This document shows, piece by piece, positions 1-6,539 of a DNA stretch of 61,253 bases. Every line of letters begins with the position of its first letter. Within the stretch, counting starts at the first letter, position 1. Under the pieces are notes generated by a model. It searched no databases, was not told the origin of the DNA, and worked only from the letters and a program-made list of their open reading frames with translations. Source of the DNA: Symploca sp. SIO3C6 (GTDB taxonomy: Bacteria; Cyanobacteriota; Cyanobacteriia; Cyanobacteriales; Coleofasciculaceae); NCBI GenBank assembly GCA_010692425.1, contig JAAHHJ010000035.1, positions 1 through 61,253 of the forward strand. Reading direction: 5' to 3'. The position numbers and the translations under genes are program-made.

Positions 1-102
1 ATGAGTTTGGGGGCTAGTGCCTATTTTTCTAAGCCTTATAACGAAAGGATTCTGTTAAAGACTCTTGAGGATGTTATTGGTGCTACTAAGGTGCTGGCAT
101 GA
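1..102 (+). CDS. C-terminal end of a response-regulator receiver domain (partial)
   Basis: The reading frame is open from base 1 and ends in TGA at 100-102. It encodes the last 33 residues of a protein whose 5' part lies outside the window. The segment GASAYFSKPYN has the signature of the receiver-domain beta5 strand: the conserved Lys followed by Pro, just after a G-A-x-A/D-Y-x-x-K pattern. The protein stops about 20 residues later, so the receiver domain is C-terminal. The full protein is either a single-domain regulator or a hybrid kinase, and this fragment cannot tell which. The ATG at base 1 is an internal Met, not the likely start. Confidence 0.7.
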   Translation: MSLGASAYFSKPYNERILLKTLEDVIGATKVLA

Positions 103-272
103 ATCACCTTTTCCTTTTTTATCTGCCTGGAGTGCTAAGTAGCCATCATGAACTGCGTACCTCGAATTCTCACAAATTTTTTAATTACTTTCGCTGAAAT
201 CCTTACTTCATCTAGGGTTTATCCAGATTAAGGCTGAGCGATAAAATTGAGACGGTCTTTGGAGAGGGTTAT

Positions 273-395
273 ACTCAGATCTTGCACCATTGTCCCAAAA
301 TCCAAAAAACCCGATTTTTAAAGGCTGAAACCCTATTGATTTCGTTGTCATTTAGTTAAAAATCGGGTTTTCAATATCAGGTGCAAGATCTGAGT
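273..395. repeat. Nested inverted-repeat element (MITE-like)
   Basis: The outer 16 bp arms, ACTCAGATCTTGCACC (273-288) and its exact reverse complement (380-395), enclose a second pair. This inner pair reads AAAACCCGATTTTTA near 306-320 and TAAAAATCGGGTTTT at 357-371. The whole unit is about 123 bp, carries no ORF and lies in an 800 bp intergenic region. The architecture suits a non-autonomous transposable element or one long hairpin. No transposase is present here. Confidence 0.6.
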
Positions 396-397
396 TA

Positions 398-608
398 TAT
401 AGCAATTCTCTTTCTTGGTCTTAGTGAGATATAGCAGTACGTATTAAGGTTAGGACAAGCTAAATCGCTAAAACTTTGTCAAATTCACCCCTTCTGCCCT
501 CTGCCTTCTGCCCTGGAGCCTTGCGCGTAGCGCTATACACTTCTTTTTTTACCTGTTAAGAGTTCCCTAAAGCCCAAGGAGTGTACCTCATCAAGCAAGA
601 GAAACCCT
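398..608. repeat. Dispersed repeat, interrupted copy
   Basis: This block shares its two ends with 4262-4373. The left part (TAGCAATTCTCTTTCT followed by GTGAGATA) and the right part (CTGTTAAGAG through the AAGGAGT, ACCTCATCAAGCAAGAGAAA region) match. The copy here is split by an extra 106 bp at 432-537. Nothing in it looks coding. Confidence 0.6.
432..537. mobile_element. Small insertion element (MITE) inside the dispersed repeat
   Basis: These 106 bp are present here but absent from the otherwise matching copy at 4262-4373, where TGAGATA runs directly into CACTTC (4285-4297). Here TGAGATA and CACTTC are separated, and ATA is found on both sides (429-431 and 535-537), as for a 2-3 bp target duplication. 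The ends are imperfect inverted repeats: TATAGCAGTACG against the reverse complement of CGTAGCGCTATA. Another copy lies at 12391-12499. It has no coding capacity, so mobilisation would need a transposase in trans, perhaps of a TA-targeting family (inference). Confidence 0.6.
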
Positions 609-708
609 ATAGCACTAGGCATTTAAGTTAGGACAATATGATTTGGCTTAAAGCAAGAGTGAATAGAATACAAAAAGATAGATGTCCTAATGCATTCGCA
701 CAGTGCTT
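609..708. mobile_element. Second MITE-like element with imperfect terminal inverted repeats
   Basis: AGCACTAGG...TTAGGACA (611-633) is matched, inverted, by TGTCCTAA...AGTGCT (683-707). The left end TATAGCACTAGG...TTAGGAC also matches 53914-53940 and resembles the left end of the element at 432-537, so these appear to be one family. There is no ORF. Confidence 0.5.
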
Positions 709-795
709 TAAATCCTTCTCAGCAAGTTTTGTTGTTTGATCGAGTTGGAGTTACCGTGGCGCTAAGCGCTACGGAAAAACTTTTTGCGTACTAGT

Positions 796-853
796 ACATG
801 AAACTTTGGGTACTTTCGCACTCGCAGCCATATAATCTGCAACTTGGGTTAAT
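796..853. repeat. Dispersed 58 bp repeat, copy 1
   Basis: CATGAAACTTTGGGT, then a variable stretch, then CAGCCAT and CAACTTGGGTTA recur in the same order and spacing at about 6438-6495. This copy lies 50 bp upstream of the acylphosphatase gene and could overlap its promoter. The function is unknown. Confidence 0.5.
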
Positions 854-903
854 AGATTCAGAAAGTAAAATCTAATCGAGTGTCATTAATTTAAGAGTAG
901 TTA

Positions 904-1200
904 ATGCAAAACATCTCAGCACCACAAGAGCAAATACGTGCCCATGTTTTTATTTCTGGAAGGGTTCAAGGAGTTGGTTATCGTTACTCGACTTTGCATC
1001 AGGCAAAGCTTTTAGGAATAAGCGGTTGGGTGCAAAATCTTTTCGATGGTCGCGTCGAAGCAGTATTTGAAGGAACTGTTGAAGCAATTCAAGCCATGAT
1101 TCGCTGGTGTTATCAGGGACCATTAAGTGCTGTAGTTCAAGACGTCGCTGTTGATTACGAAACGCCAGAAGGGTTGCAGGGATTTGAAGTTAGGCGATAG
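904..1200 (+). CDS. acyP: Acylphosphatase
   Basis: This is a 98-residue protein of the usual acylphosphatase size, preceded by a short N-terminal extension. It hydrolyses carboxyl-phosphate bonds of small acyl phosphates in the cytosol. The family signature GRVQGVGYR (residues 19-27) supplies the phosphate-binding loop and the catalytic Arg. GWVQN (41-45) supplies the catalytic Asn. DGRVEAVFEG follows in the expected place. It stands alone on the plus strand with repeat-rich DNA upstream, and a strong hairpin begins 12 bp after the stop. I see no obvious Shine-Dalgarno sequence before the ATG. Confidence 0.93.
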   Translation: MQNISAPQEQIRAHVFISGRVQGVGYRYSTLHQAKLLGISGWVQNLFDGRVEAVFEGTVEAIQAMIRWCYQGPLSAVVQDVAVDYETPEGLQGFEVRR

Positions 1201-1211
1201 TTTTCTCAAAC

Positions 1212-1246
1212 AAACACTCGTTTCCCCTGGGTGGAAACGAGTGTTT
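1212..1246 (+). terminator. Perfect 14 bp hairpin after acyP
   Basis: AAACACTCGTTTCC (1212-1225), a 7-nt loop and the exact reverse complement (1233-1246) form a 14 bp stem that begins 12 bp after the acyP stop. The 3' arm ends in GTGTTT but has no long T run. A terminator or transcript-stabilising role is inferred from position. Confidence 0.65.
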
Positions 1247-1372
1247 CAACAGATGAATCAATCAAAATATCATGCTGCTGCTTAGTTCTAATAAGATAGC
1301 ACCTCTGTACAAAAAGTCTATCTTTGTCTAGTATGTACAGGAATTATGTTACACTTTAAAGTCCCCTTAGCT

Positions 1373-2230
1373 TTAGGCCTTCGATGCTACACTCTCTTTC
1401 GGCATAATCACCTTCTTCGCTAAGCCTGCAGTTTTGAGAACCATGATTGCCCACCAAGTAACATCAATTTCCCACCATTGACGTCCAGCTGGAGCAACAT
1501 GAGGTTGAGCATGATGGTTATTATGCCAACCTTCTCCATAGGTTAACAATGCTGCCCACCAGAGGTTACGAGAACCATCATCTACTTCAAAAGTTCGGTA
1601 GCCTCGTAGGTGAGAGGCTGAATTAATTGACCAAGTAGTGTGCCATAGTAAAACTGACTTGACAAATATTCCATAGATCACAAAAGACCATCCTCCCAAT
1701 GCATAGAGTACTACACCGAGAGGAACCTGGAGTAACCAGAAGTAGCTGTCAAGCCAGCGATAAAAGGGGTCCCGCGCTAAGTCAGGTGCAGATTTTTTAT
1801 AAATTTCATATTCAAAGAATTCGGGCTTCTGGTAGAAAATCCAGAGCATGTGACTCCACCAAAAACCTTTCCGTGCTGAGTAAGGGTCTTTCTCTTTGTC
1901 TTCTGGGTAAGCGTGATGAATACGGTGGCTACCAACCCAAAAAATAATTCCTCCTTGAAGGGCTAAGGAACCTATAATTGCAATAATATATTCTAACCAC
2001 TTAGGCACTTGGAGACTGCGATGGGTAAAAAGTCGATGATACCCTAGACAAATACCAATACTGCCACACAACCAGTGGAAAAATATGGCTACTCCCAGAG
2101 CTGACCAAGAAAAAAACCAAGGAGCAAGCATTGCTATAGCGTGGCAGGCAGCAAAAAACGCCACAGTAGGCCAGTGGATAGTCAGCCTTGAACTACTGTC
2201 TGAGACAGCCGAGAGTGACCTGTTAGTCAT
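1373..2230 (-). CDS. desC: Acyl-lipid/acyl-CoA delta-9-type fatty acid desaturase
   Basis: This 285-residue membrane di-iron desaturase is expected to introduce the first double bond into fatty acyl chains. The three histidine boxes are visible: HRLFTH, HRIHH and HNNHH (within EGWHNNHHAQ). Several hydrophobic membrane segments lie between them. The frame extends to a TTG at 2269, but I prefer the ATG at 2228-2230 because 285 residues suits the family and the extra 13 residues look unconserved. It is divergent from the TetR-type gene at 2347, with repeated operator-like sequences between them, one overlapping this start codon. Regulation of desC by that regulator is therefore likely but inferred. 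DesC itself or a close paralogue are both possible. Confidence 0.88.
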   Translation of the reverse strand: MTNRSLSAVSDSSSRLTIHWPTVAFFAACHAIAMLAPWFFSWSALGVAIFFHWLCGSIGICLGYHRLFTHRSLQVPKWLEYIIAIIGSLALQGGIIFWVGSHRIHHAYPEDKEKDPYSARKGFWWSHMLWIFYQKPEFFEYEIYKKSAPDLARDPFYRWLDSYFWLLQVPLGVVLYALGGWSFVIYGIFVKSVLLWHTTWSINSASHLRGYRTFEVDDGSRNLWWAALLTYGEGWHNNHHAQPHVAPAGRQWWEIDVTWWAIMVLKTAGLAKKVIMPKESVASKA

Positions 2231-2334
2231 ACTTGCACAATAAAATACTAAGAAAGAATTAAGATGCAAGTGTTACTTACCTGCACCCTCAAACAGCTTA
2301 ACAACCTAAATCAATAAGTGCAAGTATCACTTAC
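2222..2334. promoter_or_regulatory. Three copies of a palindromic operator between desC and the TetR-type gene
   Basis: Three related 16-17 bp sequences lie in the divergent intergenic region. They are GTGCAAGTATCACTTAC at 2318-2334 (plus), TGCAAGTGTTACTTAC at 2265-2280 (plus) and GTGCAAGTATGACTAAC on the minus strand at 2222-2238. The core AAGT-N3-ACTT is a perfect dyad in the first two, and the third differs from the first at 2 of 17 positions. The outer copies lie over the desC start codon and 13 bp before the regulator's ATG, where bound repressor could control both genes. Confidence 0.65.
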
Positions 2335-2346
2335 ATTTTAAAGATT

Positions 2347-3621
2347 ATGTCTAGATCGCGTTCTTCAACGAGAACACGCTTGATTAATGCAGCACTGGAG
2401 TTGTTTACTTCTCAAGGAGTGACGGAGACAACGACTCGACAAATTGCTGAATTAGCACAGGTTAGTGAAGTCACGCTGTTTAGACAGTTTGGCAACAAGC
2501 AGGGATTGCTCTTAGCAGTGATTGAAGATTCTGCTGTATTTACACACCTTGGTGAATCCTTGAGAGAGCAAGTCAATCAAACTAGTAATGTTGAGCAAGT
2601 TCTAAGAAACTATGGACGCGATCGCTTACAGGCTTTAGAAAATATTCCCGAGTTAATGCGCTCTGTAGTCGGTGAAGCGGGTAGATACACTATGGAAAAC
2701 CGTCGGGCGCTAGGAAGAGGCGTCACTATGGCTAATCGTGACTTCGCCCGCTATTTAGCAACTGTGATTGAACGCGATCACTTAAAGGCTCACATATCTC
2801 CCGAAAAGTTAGCCAGTTTGCTCAATGTGATGTTGTTCGGCTATTTAGTTATTGAGTTGACCAGTGAATTCCATGAACTGTGGGACTCTCGTGATGATTT
2901 CTTGGAAAGTTTAGTTCAGCTTTGTTTAAAGGGGGCATTTTCACAACCGGAGTTTAATCGTGAAAGTGTCAATCAAGCTAATTTTCCCCAAACCCCCAGC
3001 GAATATGGAAATGCTTCCAGCAAAACAGTTTCACTCCATACCAGGCAGGTAGGTGATTTACCAGCTTCTATGGTTCGCTTGATTATGCAACAGGCTAAAA
3101 AACAGGGATTACAGGATTATGCTTTAATCTACGTACTCTTTGGTACAGGTTTGCTTGCTCAGGAAGTCGTTGCCCTAGAACAATCGCACCATATCAGCGA
3201 TACTCAAGAGCATCTGTTGCAGATAACTCAAGGTGCACTTCGACAGGTGAGTGTAAATCAGTGGATTATGGGAAAGCGCTATGGCTCTTATACTCGTAAC
3301 CCTTTAAGTCAATGGCTTAAAAGTCGTAAGGATAAACAACCGACTTTATTTATTAATAGTGCTGAGCAGCCTCTTTCAGAGTCAGAGTTAAGTGCTGTTT
3401 GGCAAAAATGTACTGCTGGCTTGTTAACTCCTGAAGGTCAACCACCGTTAATTGAGCAAGCACGAGACACTTGGTGTGTGGAAATGTTGAACAGGGGAAT
3501 TGACCTAGAGGATTTAAGTATCCTCTGTGGCTGGGACGTTGTCAGACTAAGACCCTATGCTCACAGAGCTAGAGAAAAGGCTGCCTTGGAAAGGGCTATG
3601 AGTCTTGATCATAAACTCTAG
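2347..3621 (+). CDS. TetR/AcrR-type regulator fused to a tyrosine-recombinase-like domain
   Basis: This 424-residue protein is about twice the normal TetR length. Residues 10-60 form a TetR helix-turn-helix (ALELFTSQGVTETTTRQIAE, then QVSEVTLFRQFGNKQGLL), followed by a helical ligand-domain-like region to about 200. From about 240 the sequence resembles the catalytic domain of tyrosine recombinases. FGTGLLAQEVVALE takes the place of the TGLRxxEL box. ARDTWCVEMLNRGIDLEDL followed by CGW and PYAHR resembles the LRHTFATHLL...GH...YTH segment. The first catalytic Arg is Leu and the HxxR His is missing, so recombinase activity is unlikely. It is divergent from desC and probably controls it and itself. 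The domain reading is by eye. Confidence 0.75.
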   Translation: MSRSRSSTRTRLINAALELFTSQGVTETTTRQIAELAQVSEVTLFRQFGNKQGLLLAVIEDSAVFTHLGESLREQVNQTSNVEQVLRNYGRDRLQALENIPELMRSVVGEAGRYTMENRRALGRGVTMANRDFARYLATVIERDHLKAHISPEKLASLLNVMLFGYLVIELTSEFHELWDSRDDFLESLVQLCLKGAFSQPEFNRESVNQANFPQTPSEYGNASSKTVSLHTRQVGDLPASMVRLIMQQAKKQGLQDYALIYVLFGTGLLAQEVVALEQSHHISDTQEHLLQITQGALRQVSVNQWIMGKRYGSYTRNPLSQWLKSRKDKQPTLFINSAEQPLSESELSAVWQKCTAGLLTPEGQPPLIEQARDTWCVEMLNRGIDLEDLSILCGWDVVRLRPYAHRAREKAALERAMSLDHKL

Positions 3622-3678
3622 TGTACTCCTTTTTACCACTTTCTCCTCTCCAGATAGCTGACATTTTGTTCATCTTGC

Positions 3679-4161
3679 CTACTTTGCTTGTGAACTTATT
3701 CCTTGTACAACTAAAACAGAGCAATGTACATGATGAATAATGTGGTTACTGACACTCCCCAACAGCACCTCTTGCAAACCTCGCCGACCTCTACGACCTA
3801 ATACTACTAGATCTGCTCCCCAAGCCTCGATGGCATTTCTAATTGCGCTCCCTGGGTTTCCTACTTTTAAGTCCCATTCTGTAGACACTCCCTCTGAGTT
3901 TGCTCTTTTGCCATAATTTTCTAGCCATCGTCTAGTTTCCTGGAGTTCCTTGTCCCACTGTGCTTGGAGTTCAGCAGAGAAATTGATTAGCCCTGAACCA
4001 TAAATATCAGCATAGGAGCTAGATGGCTGCATTTCTAAAGGTAAACAATGAAAAACCATCAGAGTAGCCTCTTCTTTTTTGGCTAGCTCCAAAGCTTGTT
4101 CAAATACAACTTCTGTTTGAGGTGAGCGATCAATTGCTACTAAGATTTTTCTATATTTCAC
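3679..4161 (-). CDS. Universal stress protein (UspA family)
   Basis: This 160-residue single-domain Usp has the usual alternating beta/alpha pattern. It starts with KILVAIDRS and ends with the nucleotide-binding motif G-x2-G-x9-G-S, seen here as GRRGRRGLQEVLLGS, followed by VLVVQ. These features mark the ATP-binding class of Usp proteins. The exact function of such proteins is usually unknown; they respond to stress or starvation. It is convergent with the TetR-type gene. The upstream region (4162-4588) is shared with the divergent flavodiiron gene and holds a dispersed repeat. Confidence 0.9.
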   Translation of the reverse strand: MKYRKILVAIDRSPQTEVVFEQALELAKKEEATLMVFHCLPLEMQPSSSYADIYGSGLINFSAELQAQWDKELQETRRWLENYGKRANSEGVSTEWDLKVGNPGSAIRNAIEAWGADLVVLGRRGRRGLQEVLLGSVSNHIIHHVHCSVLVVQGISSQAK

Positions 4162-4261
4162 AACTTTCTCCTTACTTCTTGATAAGAAAATGCTATCTCT
4201 ATAATAGAATTCTATCTATCTTGAGAAACTTTCGATCTCAGCTACGTTTATGTACGTCATG

Positions 4262-4373
4262 CTATAGCAATTCTCTTTCTAGCGTGAGATACACTTCATC
4301 TTCTTAAGCTGTTCCCTGTTAAGAGCTTCCTAAAGCCCAAGGAGTATACCTCATCAAGCAAGAGAAACGCTAG
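4262..4373. repeat. Dispersed repeat, uninterrupted copy (empty site)
   Basis: This matches the two ends of 398-608 but lacks the 106 bp insert. At 4285-4297 TGAGATA is followed directly by CACTTC. The rest, including CTGTTAAGAG, CCTAAAGCCCAAGGAGTA and CCTCATCAAGCAAGAGAAA, aligns with few changes. It lies between the Usp gene and the flavodiiron gene. I see nothing coding in 4162-4588. Confidence 0.6.
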
Positions 4374-4588
4374 ATTTTAAATCTAAGCAGGGAAAGGGAT
4401 TGACATCTCAATAATTCTAGTACCGTGCTTGTCTACCAACTTTAAAGTAAGATGCTAGCGTTGAACATCAAGACTATACAATAGTAACAAGTCTTAATCA
4501 ATTAGGAGATTGAGGTTGTTTTAATTACAAAATCCCAATAATTAAGACACAAAGAATCAAAATCAAAGCTCTATAAATTTGAAAAATT

Positions 4589-6313
4589 ATGTCAGAAACA
4601 AAACCGAAAGATGTTCAAGTTTTTCCGATAAGTGCAGATACAGCAGTAATGCGGTCGCGTACTTGGGACCGCCTCAAATTTGAAATCGAATATGCATTGC
4701 AGCGCGGTACGACTGCTAATTCCTATTGGATTAAAGCAGATAAAACCGCCCTGTTAGATCCACCAGGCGAATCTTTCCAAGCAGTTTTTCTAGCAGCATT
4801 ACAAGCACGACTTGACCTTAAACAACTTGATTATGTCATTCTCGGTCACGTCAATCCTAACCGGGGAGTTACTCTCAAAGCACTGCTAGAACTAGCACCT
4901 GGAATTACTTTTGTTTGCTCAAATCCGGCAGCGATCGCTTTGCGAGAAATTATACCAGACCAAGACCTCAAAATTACTGTGGTACGTGGTGAGGAGACTC
5001 TAGATTTAGGTCAAGGTCATTGCCTGCAATTTATGCTTACTCCCACTCCCCGTTGGCCAGATAGTCTTTGTACTTATGACCCAGCTTCGGGCATTCTGTT
5101 TACGGATAAATTCTTTGGTGCTCACGTTTGTCGAGAGCAGGTACTTGATGAGGGTTGGAAGACAATTGAAGAGGATCGACGCTATTACTTCGATTGCCTA
5201 ATGGCTCCCCATGCGGGGCAAGTTTTAAAGGCTCTAGATAAACTCGAAGCCTCCGGAGCAAAGCTTTACGCTACTGGCCATGGTCCGCTGGTGCGCTATG
5301 CCTTAGGAACACTCACTAAGTCCTATCGGCAGTGGAGCGAGCAGCAAAAAGCTAGTGAGATGAGAGTTGCTTTACTCTATACTTCAGCTTATGGCAATAC
5401 TGGGGCAATTGCTCAAGCGATCGCACGAGGCATCACGAAAGCTGAGATCGCGGTAGAATCAATTAACTGCGAAGCTGCAGATCCAGCTGAGATTCGGACA
5501 GTGGTAGAGAAAGCAGATGGATTTATTATGGGTTCCCCCACCCTTGGAGGCCATGCCCCAACCCAGATCCAAACTGCCCTTGGCATTGTGCTATCCACCG
5601 CCACTAAAACTAAAATTGCTGGGGTTTTTGGTTCTTACGGCTGGAGCGGCGAAGCCATTGACTTGATTGAAAGTAAATTTCGCGATGCTGGTTACAAGTT
5701 TGGCTTTGAGACCATTCGAGTCAAGTTCAAGCCAACAGAAGTGACTCTCAAATACTGCGAGGAAGCTGGCACAGACTTTGCCCAAGCCCTCAAGAAAGCT
5801 AAAAAATCCCGGACATCCCGCAAGCAGGTGTCAGATTCCTCTGTTGACCGTACAGAACAAGCTGTGGGACGCTTAATTGGTTCTTTGTGCGTTGTTACTA
5901 CCAAACAGGGGGAATTAACTGGGGCAATGCTGGCTGACTGGGTTTCTCAAGCTACATTTACACCTCCTGGGTTAACGGTAGCGGTGGCTAAGGAAAGAGC
6001 TATCGAATCTCTAATGCACGTAGGTGAGAAATTTGTGTTGAATATTTTAGAAGAAGGTAAGCATCTGCCCTTAATGAAACATTTTCTCAAACCTTTTGCA
6101 CCTGGTCAAGACCGATTTACTGAGGTAGCTACGCAAGAAGCAGAAAATGGCTGCCCAATTCTAACTGATGCCTTAGCTTATCTCGAATGCACAGTTGCAG
6201 ACCGGATGGAATGCGGTGATCACTGGATTGTCTATGGGAGAGCTAACAATGGTAAGTTGCTATCTGATGGTTTGACTGCTTTACATCATCGCAAGTCGGG
6301 GACGCATTATTAG
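4589..6313 (+). CDS. Flavodiiron protein, three-domain cyanobacterial type with non-canonical metal site
   Basis: This 574-residue protein has the layout of the cyanobacterial class C flavodiiron proteins. It comprises a metallo-beta-lactamase-like domain (about 30-235), a flavodoxin-like FMN domain (about 257-400, starting VALLYTSAYGNTGAIAQAIA) and a C-terminal NAD(P)H:flavin reductase-like domain (about 425-570). In photosynthetic cells Flv1/Flv3 pass electrons from photosystem I to oxygen, and Flv2/Flv4 protect photosystem II. The usual iron ligands HxExDH are replaced here by HVNPNR (residue 87 onward), and the later His by Arg in TPRWPDS. This substitution pattern is known for the Flv1 and Flv2 partners. 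No flv3 or flv4 gene is next to it. I favour Flv1-like but cannot separate it from Flv2 by eye. Confidence 0.88.
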   Translation: MSETKPKDVQVFPISADTAVMRSRTWDRLKFEIEYALQRGTTANSYWIKADKTALLDPPGESFQAVFLAALQARLDLKQLDYVILGHVNPNRGVTLKALLELAPGITFVCSNPAAIALREIIPDQDLKITVVRGEETLDLGQGHCLQFMLTPTPRWPDSLCTYDPASGILFTDKFFGAHVCREQVLDEGWKTIEEDRRYYFDCLMAPHAGQVLKALDKLEASGAKLYATGHGPLVRYALGTLTKSYRQWSEQQKASEMRVALLYTSAYGNTGAIAQAIARGITKAEIAVESINCEAADPAEIRTVVEKADGFIMGSPTLGGHAPTQIQTALGIVLSTATKTKIAGVFGSYGWSGEAIDLIESKFRDAGYKFGFETIRVKFKPTEVTLKYCEEAGTDFAQALKKAKKSRTSRKQVSDSSVDRTEQAVGRLIGSLCVVTTKQGELTGAMLADWVSQATFTPPGLTVAVAKERAIESLMHVGEKFVLNILEEGKHLPLMKHFLKPFAPGQDRFTEVATQEAENGCPILTDALAYLECTVADRMECGDHWIVYGRANNGKLLSDGLTALHHRKSGTHY

Positions 6314-6317
6314 TGTT

Positions 6318-6394
6318 CAATAGACATCTCCAAGAAACTCGATTTAGGAACGGTAACGTAAGGGTTCTAGCATAATTATTGGAGATGTCTATTG
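6318..6394. repeat. Perfect 16 bp inverted repeat with 45 bp spacer
   Basis: CAATAGACATCTCCAA (6318-6333) has its exact reverse complement at 6379-6394. It starts 5 bp after the flavodiiron stop codon. It may be a MITE or a long stem acting as the 3' end of the transcript. No ORF is present. Confidence 0.65.
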
Positions 6395-6437
6395 TTCATT
6401 GTTCATCGAATTCTCAGTGATTATTGTGTACGTGAGC

Positions 6438-6495
6438 ATGAAACTTTGGGTGCGAAAGCACCCTCAGCCATCTAACCCACAACTTGGGTTACTAC
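6438..6495. repeat. Dispersed 58 bp repeat, copy 2
   Basis: This is the second copy of the unit at 796-853. CATGAAACTTTGGGT, CAGCCAT and CAACTTGGGTTA are in the same order. It runs directly into the heptanucleotide repeat that follows. Confidence 0.5.
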
Positions 6496-6535
6496 TTATT
6501 ACTTATTACTTATTACTTATTACTTATTACTTAAT
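6494..6535. repeat. Heptanucleotide tandem repeat (STRR type)
   Basis: Five perfect ACTTATT units (6494-6528) are followed by a partial sixth, ending at the 3' end of the PfkB-family gene. The same heptamer is repeated at 43962-43993, 51045-51086 and, on the opposite strand, 59524-59566. Short tandemly repeated repetitive sequences of 7 bp are known from heterocystous cyanobacteria. Confidence 0.8.
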
Positions 6536-6539
6536 CCCC

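Noticed and set aside
4122-4307. Plus-strand ORF overlapping the Usp start
   Set aside because: It overlaps the start of a clear gene and a dispersed repeat, and its sequence looks like random Ser/Leu-rich translation.
6494-6535. Heptamer runs as CRISPR repeats
   Set aside because: They are direct tandem units with no spacers and no cas genes in the window. They fit STRR-type repeats.
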